Assembly: GCA_015523665.1 (NCBI GenBank)
Contig: WAJX01000210.1
Coordinates: forward strand, 1 to 5,644
Source: Ferroglobus sp.
Lineage (GTDB): Archaea > Halobacteriota > Archaeoglobi > Archaeoglobales > Archaeoglobaceae
Direction: 5' to 3'
Length of the DNA stretch: 5,644 nt
Part shown: one piece after another, positions 1 through 5,644 of the stretch
Layout of the letters: each line of letters begins with the position of its first letter
How positions within the stretch are numbered: position 1 is the first letter of the stretch
Notes under the pieces: model-generated
Databases searched by the model: none
The model's input: the letters and a program-made list of their open reading frames with translations, nothing else
Told to the model about the DNA's origin: nothing
Position numbers and translations under genes: made by a program

Positions 1-2231
1 AAATAGAGGAACTCGAAGCCGAGAAGGAAAGGATTAGTTTAAATGAGAAGGAAATCTTAAAAAAGATTGAAGAACTTAGGATTATTATTGAAACTCTGGA
101 AAGAGATGTCTCCTCAGAGATAAAACTGAAAAATGAAATCGATAGTAAAATCTTCAGTTTGAGAGATCAGATTTCAAGTATTGAGGAGAAGATAAAACAC
201 AAAGAGTTAGAGCTTGCAAAGGTAAGAGTTGAGTTATCAACAGCTCAAACCAGTTATGGCAAGGCAGTGGAGTTAATACTTGAAGCTAAGGAAAAAAAGG
301 CTCTTCCAGGGATATATGGAGTGGTATCTCAACTTGGAGAAGTTGATAAAGAATACGCTCTAGCTTTGGAGATCGCTGCTGGAAATGCTTTAAATTTTAT
401 AGTTGTCGAAAATGAAGATGATGCCGTTAGAGCGATAAATTATTTAAAACAGATAAAAGGTGGAAGAGCAACATTCTTACCTCTCAACAAGATAAAAAAG
501 AATTTCTCAAAAATTAAGCTTGAAAATGGAATAATTGGGGAGAGTGGTGTAATAGATTATGCCGTAAATTTAGTGAGATGTGATAGCAAGTTTAAACCGA
601 TTTTTAACTTCATATTCAGAGATACAGTTGTTGTAGATAAAATAGAGAATGCAAAAAGAATCATGGATGGTAGGAGAATTGTAACACTCGAAGGAGATCT
701 GATAGAAAAAAGTGGTGCAATAACTGGAGGGAGTGTTGATAAAAGAAGATCGAGTTTTTTTGTAGTTAAAGAATTGATAGATCTGGAAAAAAGATTATCT
801 GAGGAGATAACCATTTTAAATTCAAAAAAAGCCTCTCTTTTTGGTGAGCTTAGAAAAATCGAAAATATGAGAAAAATTAGCCAAGATAGAATAGGAGAGA
901 TTGAAAAGAGGATTATTAAATTTAGGGAAGATCTATCATCACATGAAGCTAAGATAAGTGAATTAAAGACCAGAATCAAAGAGATAGAAGAAAGGATCAA
1001 AAAGAAGAATGAAGAGAGAAAAGAGATCTATGAGAATGTTAAAAGATCCGAAAATTATCTGAAGGAATTAGAGGAGGATATGAATCATGTAATATCAAAG
1101 ATTGAAGATGTGGAAAAGAGATTGAAAGGAAGCGAAGTATCAAGATTGAATGAGGAATTGGAAAAATTAAAGTCTGAATATCAAATTAAAAAAGAGACAT
1201 TTTTGTTAATAAACGGGAATTTGGAAAAAGAAAAGATAAGACTTGAAAAATTTGAGAGCGTTTTAAATGAAAAAGAGAGGAGAGTTTCTGAAATCGAGCA
1301 AACAATTGCTCAGTATGAAAAGTTCATTAAGGAGTCTGAGGAGAAGAGTAAAGAGCTTGAAAGGAGAGTTGAAGAACTAAGAAAGGTTGAAAAAGCCATC
1401 GATTATGAGGTGAGAGAGTTAAGAATTGAGAGAGATAGTATAATGGAAGAGATTAAAAAGCTTGAAGGACTGAAAACAGAATTAGAATATAAAATTACGT
1501 CAATAGAGGAGAAGATTAAAGCCAGAAAGGATACGATGAGAGACGTTGAATACGAAATCTCTAACATTCCTGAAATTAGACCGAGTATGAGGAAAGAAGA
1601 TGCTGTCAGAAGATTGGAGGAGATAGAGAGGAGCTTAGCTAACTTCGGAGATGTGAATTTAAAAGCAATTCAGGAGTATGAAGATGTAAAATATAGAAGA
1701 GATGAACTACTATCCAGAAAATTAATTTTAGAAAAGGAAAGAGAAGAGATATTCAATAGGATAGCCAAATATGAAAAGATGAAAAAGGATGTATTTTTCG
1801 AAACCTTCAATGCCATCAATAATCATTTTGAAGAGATAATATCAGAACTTACCGGTGGAGAAGGGACATTGTATCTTGACAATTTTGAGGATCCTTTTAA
1901 TAGTGGGTTACATATGAAGTTAAAGCTATACAACAAACCAACACAAAAACTTGAATCTATGAGTGGTGGGGAGAAAAGTCTTATTGCACTTGCATTCATA
2001 TTGGCAATTCAGAGGTTTAAGCCAGCTCCATTTTATGCTTTTGATGAAATAGATATGTTCTTAGATGGAGTTAATGTTGCTAGAGTTGCGAAGTTGATAA
2101 AGAAGATGTCGAAAAATGCTCAATTTATAGTAGTATCATTAAGAAAACCTATGCTTGAAGAGGCTGATGCGATAGTAGGTGTAACGTTGGGGAGGGATAA
2201 TACATCGATAGTGACAGGGATCAGAAAGTAA
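1..2231 (+). CDS. smc: Chromosome segregation ATPase Smc (3' part; start outside window)
   Basis: This is the ATPase and coiled-coil subunit of the archaeal/bacterial condensin that organises and separates chromosomes. The frame is open from base 3, so the TTG at 159 is an internal codon; about 742 codons are present. Full-length Smc is usually about 1150-1190 residues, so roughly the first 400-430 (Walker A head and the start of the N-terminal coil) are missing. In order I see the end of the N-terminal coil (3-300), the hinge (about 303-735, starting LPGIYGVV and ending near SGAITGGS), a long Glu/Lys/Arg-rich returning coil (about 740-1770), and the C-terminal head. The head has the ABC signature MSGGEKS (1959-1979), Walker B FYAFDEID with Asp-Glu at 2043-2048, a D-loop LDGVN, and the late motif FIVVSLRKPM. 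Nothing looks broken. The TAA stop touches the scpA reading frame, and the neighbours are its kleisin partners. The family call is very secure. Confidence 0.97.
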   Translation, partial: IEELEAEKERISLNEKEILKKIEELRIIIETLERDVSSEIKLKNEIDSKIFSLRDQISSIEEKIKHKELELAKVRVELSTAQTSYGKAVELILEAKEKKALPGIYGVVSQLGEVDKEYALALEIAAGNALNFIVVENEDDAVRAINYLKQIKGGRATFLPLNKIKKNFSKIKLENGIIGESGVIDYAVNLVRCDSKFKPIFNFIFRDTVVVDKIENAKRIMDGRRIVTLEGDLIEKSGAITGGSVDKRRSSFFVVKELIDLEKRLSEEITILNSKKASLFGELRKIENMRKISQDRIGEIEKRIIKFREDLSSHEAKISELKTRIKEIEERIKKKNEERKEIYENVKRSENYLKELEEDMNHVISKIEDVEKRLKGSEVSRLNEELEKLKSEYQIKKETFLLINGNLEKEKIRLEKFESVLNEKERRVSEIEQTIAQYEKFIKESEEKSKELERRVEELRKVEKAIDYEVRELRIERDSIMEEIKKLEGLKTELEYKITSIEEKIKARKDTMRDVEYEISNIPEIRPSMRKEDAVRRLEEIERSLANFGDVNLKAIQEYEDVKYRRDELLSRKLILEKEREEIFNRIAKYEKMKKDVFFETFNAINNHFEEIISELTGGEGTLYLDNFEDPFNSGLHMKLKLYNKPTQKLESMSGGEKSLIALAFILAIQRFKPAPFYAFDEIDMFLDGVNVARVAKLIKKMSKNAQFIVVSLRKPMLEEADAIVGVTLGRDNTSIVTGIRK

Positions 2232-2944
2232 TATTAGAAGATCCAGTTGAAATTCTCTATAATCTAGCAAAAAAAGGAGAGATAGATCCTTGGAATGTGG
2301 ATGTTGTGGAAGTTGCAGATAAATTTCTTTACGAACTTGAAAAAGCAAAAAAATTAGATTTGAGAATATCTGGGAGAGTTTTACTTTATGCAGCAATACT
2401 TGTGAGAATGAAGTCGGATATTATTGCGAATGAAATATTCCACTTTACTGATACGAATGACAGTATTGGAGAGGATTTTGAGGGATTTGATAGTGAATTT
2501 GATGATAAAGTTGAAGGAGATTTTGATCTAAAAAATGGACATGAAACTTATAACAACTCCCAATACGAAAGAGAAGAGGATAAGTTCATTAAAAATCTTG
2601 TTTTATTTCCAAAAAAAAGAGTTAGGAGATATACAACACTAAAAGACTTGATAGAGGAGTTAGAAAAGGCTGAGAGAGTTAGAAAGAGGAGAAAAGGCAC
2701 AAAATTTGTTTTACAAGATCCTTTTAAAGTTCAACATGAAGAGAGATTGGAAAAGCGAATAATCGAAATAGAGAAAATACTGTTCAAAATATTTAAAAAG
2801 AAGGGAGTTGTAAAACTCTCTGAGATTAGAGGGGATAAAGTTGAGAATTATATCTCAATTCTTCATTTAGCATTCAGAAAGAAGGTCTTGATTTCACAGG
2901 AGAAGGTATTTGAAAGTGATATAGAAATTAGGAGGATAGAATGA
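2231..2944 (+). CDS. scpA: Kleisin ScpA, condensin subunit (start codon uncertain, non-canonical)
   Basis: ScpA is the kleisin that bridges the two Smc heads and recruits ScpB. The N-terminal part carries the family pattern EDPVEILYNLAKKGEIDPWN, then LRISGRVLLYAAILVRMKS. An acidic linker (2447-2581) and a basic patch (KKRVRR, RKRRKG) follow. The C-terminal winged helix (about 2750-2944) would bind the Smc head. The first ATG/GTG/TTG in frame is GTG at 2297, but starting there removes the conserved EDPVEIL...DPWN segment. The frame is open back to a TAA at 2198-2200 with no standard start between. I place the start provisionally at ATA 2231, which overlaps the smc stop by one base and gives 237 residues. 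ATC at 2204, eight bases after GGAGG (2191-2195), is an equal alternative giving 246. The gene lies between smc and scpB and ends in ATGA, overlapping scpB by four bases. Family is certain; the start is not. Confidence 0.92.
   Translation: MLEDPVEILYNLAKKGEIDPWNVDVVEVADKFLYELEKAKKLDLRISGRVLLYAAILVRMKSDIIANEIFHFTDTNDSIGEDFEGFDSEFDDKVEGDFDLKNGHETYNNSQYEREEDKFIKNLVLFPKKRVRRYTTLKDLIEELEKAERVRKRRKGTKFVLQDPFKVQHEERLEKRIIEIEKILFKIFKKKGVVKLSEIRGDKVENYISILHLAFRKKVLISQEKVFESDIEIRRIE
2930..2935 (+). promoter_or_regulatory. Shine-Dalgarno site of scpB
   Basis: AGGAGG lies five bases before the ATG of scpB, inside the 3' end of scpA. It matches the anti-SD end of archaeal 16S rRNA well. With the ATGA stop/start overlap it fixes the scpB start and points to coupled translation of scpA and scpB. 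Confidence 0.8.
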
Positions 2945-3456
2945 AGGAGATTGTTGAAGCTATCCTTTTCTCATCATCAGAAGCTTTAACTCCGGCTAAA
3001 ATTGCAAAATTATCTGGACTAAGAGTAGAGGAAGTAATTCAACATCTTGAAGAGTTAATCAATGAATATGAGAATAGAGATTCAGCTTTAGAAATAATAA
3101 AACTTGGAGAGAAGTATTTAATGAGAGTAAAACCAAGATATGCAGGGTATATAAGAAATCTCACAGAGAGAGATTTAGAAAAAGGTGTTTTGAGAACTCT
3201 TGCGATAATAGCTTTAAAACAACCAATAAAATTATCTGATCTTGCAAGAATAAGGGGGAATAGATGCTATCAGCATGTAAAAAAGCTTAAAGAATTAGAA
3301 TTCATAAATGTAAAAAAAGAAGGTAGAAGTACAATTCTTACAACTACAAAAAACTTTGCAAAGTACTTTGGATTGAAAATCTCTAATCCAAACGAGATAA
3401 AAAGAATTCTAAAGGAATACGTCAGAGATGAAATTAAACTTAAAGAATTAAAATAA
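2941..3456 (+). CDS. scpB: Condensin accessory protein ScpB
   Basis: ScpB is the small winged-helix partner that, as a dimer, binds the ScpA linker and regulates the Smc ATPase. The 171-residue protein starts with the family pattern EIVEAILFSSSEALTPAKIA (residues about 3-22), the first winged helix. The second winged helix is centred on LRTLAIIALKQPIKLSDLA and IRG (residues about 88-110), ending near TTTKNFAKYFGL, another typical ScpB pattern. Length is at the short end of the usual 170-200, without the long acidic tail of many bacterial forms. The ATG overlaps the scpA stop (ATGA) behind a strong AGGAGG site, so the start is well supported. It ends with tandem TAA codons (3454-3459), 15 bases from the convergent pncB stop. 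It is very likely cotranscribed with smc and scpA. Confidence 0.93.
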   Translation: MKEIVEAILFSSSEALTPAKIAKLSGLRVEEVIQHLEELINEYENRDSALEIIKLGEKYLMRVKPRYAGYIRNLTERDLEKGVLRTLAIIALKQPIKLSDLARIRGNRCYQHVKKLKELEFINVKKEGRSTILTTTKNFAKYFGLKISNPNEIKRILKEYVRDEIKLKELK

Positions 3457-3471
3457 TAATGTTTATATTAT

Positions 3472-4632
3472 CTATTTGAATATAAAATCCTGCACCTTTC
3501 CCATCTCTTTTATAACTCTCATTTGCTTCATTGTTATTTCTCTCGCTTTTTTAATGTCGGTATTTTTTAAGATCCTACCATCCTCTAAAAATTTTTTAAT
3601 CAAAGCCTCTCTCTCCTCACCATCATTCAAAGAGTACTTCTCATTAAAAAGTTTTATTTCGTCACTCAAATTTCTCCAATCTCTATAAACCTGTTTCATT
3701 CCTCCTCTTTTTCCTCTTTTTGCACAAAAAACACCCTCTTTCTCTACTATATCCAAGCTAAAATCTATTGGAGGAGCACCAGCAATCGACGTTCCCACAC
3801 CGAAGGCGTCAACTATGTCTTTAAGTCTATATACATCTTCAATACTAAGACCTCCACTCAATACTATTCTAACATCTCGTCCTCTTATTTTTAATTCCCA
3901 TCTTATTTCTTCTATTATCTTTCTTATATCACCTCTCCTGGAACTTGGAGTGTCCAATCTAACTCCATCAACTCTTTTAAGGTTTTCAATAGCTTTTATA
4001 GCTTCGCTCTTTTCATCACAATACGTATCGATCAAAAGAATTCTCGGAACATCTTTATCTACAACTTCATCAAAAGCTTTCCAAGCTTCAACTTGATCCC
4101 CAAAACATATAATGAGTGCATGAGGCATAGTACCAACGCTTTCTATTCCTAAATATCTCTCCGCTGAGAAGTTGCTCACTCCATCTACCCCTCCTATAAA
4201 TGCTGATCTCTCTATCATTGCTGAGATCGCGGGATGTTGTCTTCTGGTTCCAAATGAGAGTACGATTTTATCATCAGCAGCAAGTTTTGTTTTAAAAGCT
4301 TGTGTAGCCACTCCACTTGCATGGCATAGAAAGCCAAGAATTGCCGTTTCTAATCTTGCAAACTCTAAATACCTCCCTCTGATTATTAAAACTGGTTCAT
4401 GCGGGAAAAACAATGTCCCCTCTTCCATTGCATAAACTTCAACATCTCTATCTTTTAAAAGTTCAAGAACGTCATTTAACCCAGCAAATATCCCCCAAGT
4501 CGATGCTGTTACTTCAGCCACAACTTTAGGATTTTTACCTTTCTCTCTTAAAACCTTTTCAGCCCATATGAAATACTTGTCAGTTGTTAATCCTCTTTTT
4601 ATCTCGTCGTCTCTAACGATAAGAAAGCTCAT
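3472..4632 (-). CDS. pncB: Nicotinate phosphoribosyltransferase (NAPRTase, archaeal type)
   Basis: The cytoplasmic enzyme joins nicotinate to PRPP, giving nicotinate mononucleotide and pyrophosphate with ATP stimulation: the entry step of the Preiss-Handler NAD salvage route. The 386-residue length fits the compact archaeal form (about 390). Visible motifs are SFGTRRQHP (residues 126-134, the nicotinate/phosphoribosyl pocket, with the His that aligns with the phosphorylated His of this family), GTMPH (167-171), DTYCD (202-206), VRLDTPSSRRGD (224-235), VLSGGL (257-262) and the phosphate-binding GVGTSI (278-283). KRGGMKQVYR (308-317) is the usual start of the C-terminal region. The ATG is set by the ATGA overlap with the upstream MazG gene and by MSFLIVRDDEIKRGLTTD, which matches the family N-terminus. 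A ribosome site lies just upstream. Nicotinamide phosphoribosyltransferase is less likely given the motifs and length. Confidence 0.93.
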   Translation of the reverse strand: MSFLIVRDDEIKRGLTTDKYFIWAEKVLREKGKNPKVVAEVTASTWGIFAGLNDVLELLKDRDVEVYAMEEGTLFFPHEPVLIIRGRYLEFARLETAILGFLCHASGVATQAFKTKLAADDKIVLSFGTRRQHPAISAMIERSAFIGGVDGVSNFSAERYLGIESVGTMPHALIICFGDQVEAWKAFDEVVDKDVPRILLIDTYCDEKSEAIKAIENLKRVDGVRLDTPSSRRGDIRKIIEEIRWELKIRGRDVRIVLSGGLSIEDVYRLKDIVDAFGVGTSIAGAPPIDFSLDIVEKEGVFCAKRGKRGGMKQVYRDWRNLSDEIKLFNEKYSLNDGEEREALIKKFLEDGRILKNTDIKKAREITMKQMRVIKEMGKVQDFIFK

Positions 4633-4919
4633 AACTCCTCACACCTACAAGGTTTTTCACCACATTTTTTACATTTTCCAGGGTATTTTTTCATAACAGC
4701 CATCTCAACATCCACATCTGTAAGATTTGCCAAACTGACAAGCCATGCAAATACATCAGCAATCTCTTCATCAATTCTTTTTTTCTCCTTTTCCTTTAGA
4801 GATCTGGCTAGCTCTCCAATCTCTTCAACTAGCCAGATAAAGGTTCCTTCGATTCCTCTCTTTTTATCTTTTTCCAAATAGAGTTCTTTAATCAACTCTT
4901 GAAACTCTCCAATTCTCAC
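4629..4919 (-). CDS. MazG-like nucleotide pyrophosphohydrolase with Cys-rich tail
   Basis: This short all-alpha NTP pyrophosphohydrolase (96 residues) belongs to the single-domain MazG/dUTPase-like fold, which hydrolyses nucleoside triphosphates to monophosphate and PPi with Mg2+. The metal-binding pattern is visible: EExxE at residues 32-36 (Glu32, Glu33, Glu36) and ExxD at 52-55 (Glu52, Asp55). The tail KYPGKCKKCGEKPCRC has four cysteines (83, 86, 91, 93) that could hold a zinc ion; such tails occur in archaeal members. The substrate cannot be read from the sequence. The start is GTG at 4917-4919: an in-frame TAG lies two codons upstream (4923-4925), and a later start would remove the first helix. 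No Shine-Dalgarno sequence precedes it, whereas a TATA-like element sits about 27 bases upstream, suggesting a leaderless mRNA. The stop overlaps pncB by four bases (ATGA), so the two probably form one transcript. Confidence 0.9.
   Translation of the reverse strand: MRIGEFQELIKELYLEKDKKRGIEGTFIWLVEEIGELARSLKEKEKKRIDEEIADVFAWLVSLANLTDVDVEMAVMKKYPGKCKKCGEKPCRCEEL
4635..4646 (-). promoter_or_regulatory. Ribosome binding site of pncB
   Basis: Read on the minus strand, AGGTGTGAGGAG ends two bases before the pncB ATG, within the last codons of the mazG-like gene. Two anti-SD matches are possible: AGGTG with a nine-base gap, or GAGGAG with a two-base gap. The first spacing is more usual. The site supports translation coupled to the gene before it. 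Confidence 0.6.
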
Positions 4920-4942
4920 GATCTAACTTGCTGGTATTTTAG

Positions 4943-4956
4943 TTTTTAAGTATTTC
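4943..4956 (-). promoter_or_regulatory. Candidate archaeal promoter (BRE/TATA) for the mazG-pncB unit
   Basis: On the minus strand GAAATA followed by CTTAAAAA resembles a BRE plus TATA box. Its TATA centre is about 27 bases before the GTG start of the mazG-like gene, the distance expected between TATA and transcription start. With no ribosome site in between, transcription may begin at or next to the start codon. The surroundings are very AT-rich, so a chance match is possible. Confidence 0.42.
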
Positions 4957-4982
4957 TTTAGCACTTAACTTTGAAAATGATC

Positions 4983-5046
4983 TAAATTTTTAAATTAATA
5001 AATTAAATAAATTAAAAATTATAATTATTTATTTTATATTATTTAA
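4983..5046. other. 64-base run of only A and T in the mazG/ykgJ-like spacer
   Basis: This stretch contains no G or C. It holds three spaced copies of AAATTA (4992, 5000, 5009; spacing 8 and 9) and a pair of 9-base inverted arms, AATTTTTAA (4985-4993) and TTAAAAATT (5012-5020), separated by 18 bases. It lies after the stop of the ykgJ-like gene and before the mazG promoter. On the minus strand its T-runs could serve as an archaeal T-rich terminator for the ykgJ-like gene. It could also simply be an easily melted or bent AT spacer. No gene is seen in 4920-5052. Confidence 0.6.
4985..5020 (-). terminator. Possible T-rich terminator of the ykgJ-like gene
   Basis: On the minus strand, about 30 bases past the ykgJ-like stop, the non-template strand begins a series of T-runs (AATTTTTAATTTATTTAATTT). 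Archaeal RNA polymerase can terminate at T-rich non-template DNA without a stable hairpin. The 9-base inverted arms here are pure AT and would form only a weak stem. Assigned by position and composition only. Confidence 0.28.
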
Positions 5047-5052
5047 GTAGTA

Positions 5053-5520
5053 CTATCGAAAAATTTCTAATAGCTCATCTCTATCCTCTAGAATTTTCTT
5101 TAGGAATTTCTGCTTTTCATGTAGAAACTGAGTAGCATATTTTTCTATCTCCTCTTTTACTCTATTGAACTCTAATCCCCTTCCTATACCAGGACAATCG
5201 ATTATAAGCTTAAGCTTCATGATTGCTTCATCACCATACTTAACATCCGAGATTGTAAATGGTAAGAGTTTACAAATTAATGGTTTAGAATTCTCTATCT
5301 TACATTTAAGATTTTCATCCAGAAAAATACATTTTCCACTTTCTCCTTTAAGCTTTAATGTATTATCAGATTTGTCAAAATATGCAAAATCTTCAAATCC
5401 CAAGGAGGATATCCTTTCAAAATCTTCAAGAGTTATTTCCCTACCCTCAACACAACATTTAGCATTACATTCTTCATATATGCAAAACCATCTATCTATT
5501 TCTTCTTCAAAAAATATCAT
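5053..5520 (-). CDS. YkgJ-family cysteine cluster protein (putative metal or Fe-S binding)
   Basis: This 155-residue soluble protein matches the YkgJ / CxxCxxCC-type family (Fe-S-cluster-containing-like proteins of unknown biochemical role). Eight cysteines are visible: 13, 18, 22 and 23 near the N-terminus (C-x4-C-x3-CC), then 64, 73 and 83 in the pattern GKCIFLD...KCKIENSKPLICKLLPF, and 109 in DCPGIGRG. The order cysteine cluster, CIFLD, SKPLIC.LLPF, DCPGIG is characteristic of the family. The C-terminal 40 residues are a charged helix. No signal peptide or membrane segment is seen. ATG 5518-5520 is the first possible start, because an in-frame TAA lies at 5530-5532; no Shine-Dalgarno precedes it. 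The gene stands alone, with AT-rich spacers on both sides, so context does not reveal its job. A metal cluster is inferred from the cysteines; neither Fe-S nor zinc can be proved from sequence. Confidence 0.86.
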   Translation of the reverse strand: MIFFEEEIDRWFCIYEECNAKCCVEGREITLEDFERISSLGFEDFAYFDKSDNTLKLKGESGKCIFLDENLKCKIENSKPLICKLLPFTISDVKYGDEAIMKLKLIIDCPGIGRGLEFNRVKEEIEKYATQFLHEKQKFLKKILEDRDELLEIFR

Positions 5521-5540
5521 ATTACCACATTAAATTCCAA

Positions 5541-5556
5541 AAATTTAAGGTTTTGG
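5541..5556 (-). promoter_or_regulatory. Candidate archaeal promoter for the ykgJ-like gene
   Basis: On the minus strand an AAAACC stretch followed by TTAAATTT resembles a BRE/TATA element, with the TATA centre about 26 bases before the ATG at 5520. No Shine-Dalgarno is present, which again suggests a leaderless mRNA. A second AT-rich TATA-like stretch (AATATTTAAG, about 5564-5573) lies further upstream and is an alternative. Confidence 0.38.
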
Positions 5557-5560
5557 TTTT

Positions 5561-5644
5561 GACTTAAATATTTTTCTATTATTTATTTAATAAACAATTA
5601 ATAGATAAAAATAAATTAATTTTATTAATCAATTTATATTAAAT
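5561..5644. other. AT-rich gene-free stretch at the right edge
   Basis: Only 6 of these 84 bases are G or C. No open frame of note starts here. The stretch contains ATAAATTAA (5611-5619), also found in the other AT spacer at 4998-5006, plus the palindrome AAATTAATTT (5613-5622) and two copies of ATTAAT (5615, 5624). It lies upstream of the ykgJ-like gene and probably continues beyond the window, so its full extent and purpose cannot be judged. Confidence 0.5.

Noticed and set aside
159..161. TTG as the start of smc
   Set aside because: The frame is open to the left edge and the upstream residues have the same charged coiled-coil character, so this is an internal Leu codon.
557..1000. 147-codon antisense open frame within smc
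   Set aside because: It lies opposite the hinge and coil of a certain gene, is rich in Leu, Ser and Ile as expected from reverse-reading Glu/Lys codons, and matches no family.
1959..2228. Rad50 or SbcC-type ATPase instead of Smc
   Set aside because: The hinge is the globular Smc type with GRATFLPL and SGAITGGS, not a CxxC zinc hook, and scpA and scpB follow directly.
2297..2299. GTG as the true start of scpA
   Set aside because: It would drop the conserved EDPVEIL...DPWN segment, and the nearest purine run (GGAGA, 2276-2280) is 16 bases away.
2139..2396. 85-codon antisense open frame across the smc/scpA junction
   Set aside because: It opposes two conserved coding regions and its translation looks like random AT-rich sequence.
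3476..4435. Three + strand open frames (3476-3688, 3815-4096, 4172-4435) opposite pncB
   Set aside because: All are shadows of a complete, motif-bearing gene and have no ribosome sites or recognisable domains.
4992..5014. CRISPR-like or tandem repeat in the AT spacer
   Set aside because: Units are only six bases with 2-3 base gaps and no unique spacers; low complexity explains them.
5165..5533. 122-codon + strand open frame opposite the ykgJ-like gene
   Set aside because: The minus-strand reading has the family cysteine motifs; the plus reading is a Ser/Leu-rich shadow.
4983..5644. Replication origin
   Set aside because: The DNA is AT-rich, but I see no origin recognition box-type G-rich inverted repeats and no cdc6/orc1 gene nearby.

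Overview
The window looks like chromosomal DNA from a low-GC, probably thermophilic euryarchaeon. The evidence is archaeal-type protein families, arginine written mostly as AGA/AGG, proteins rich in Lys, Glu, Arg and Ile, purine-loaded coding strands, and archaeal-style TATA elements about 26-27 bases ahead of genes that lack a Shine-Dalgarno site. I cannot name a genus. All six genes belong to known families. I found no mobile element, CRISPR array, RNA gene or obviously new multi-gene system.

Left part (1-3456, + strand): a chromosome-segregation operon. The 3' two-thirds of smc (its start lies left of the window) is followed without a gap by scpA (kleisin) and scpB, which overlaps scpA in an ATGA junction. 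Together they encode a complete Smc-ScpA-ScpB condensin, apart from the missing Smc N-terminus. The main oddity is scpA: the conserved kleisin N-terminus is encoded in an open stretch (2201-2296) that has no ATG, GTG or TTG in frame. Either an unusual start codon is used, or there is a frameshift or sequence error at the smc/scpA junction.

Middle (3472-4919, - strand): a two-gene unit, convergent with the first operon and only 15 bases away from it. It encodes a short MazG-like nucleotide pyrophosphohydrolase with a Cys-rich tail, then nicotinate phosphoribosyltransferase (NAD salvage). The two genes share an ATGA overlap.

Right part (4920-5644): a very AT-rich spacer with a 64-base run of only A and T, a YkgJ-type cysteine-cluster protein on the - strand (5053-5520), and a second AT-rich gene-free stretch running to the window edge. 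Both mazG and the ykgJ-like gene appear to have their own promoters and may make leaderless mRNAs.
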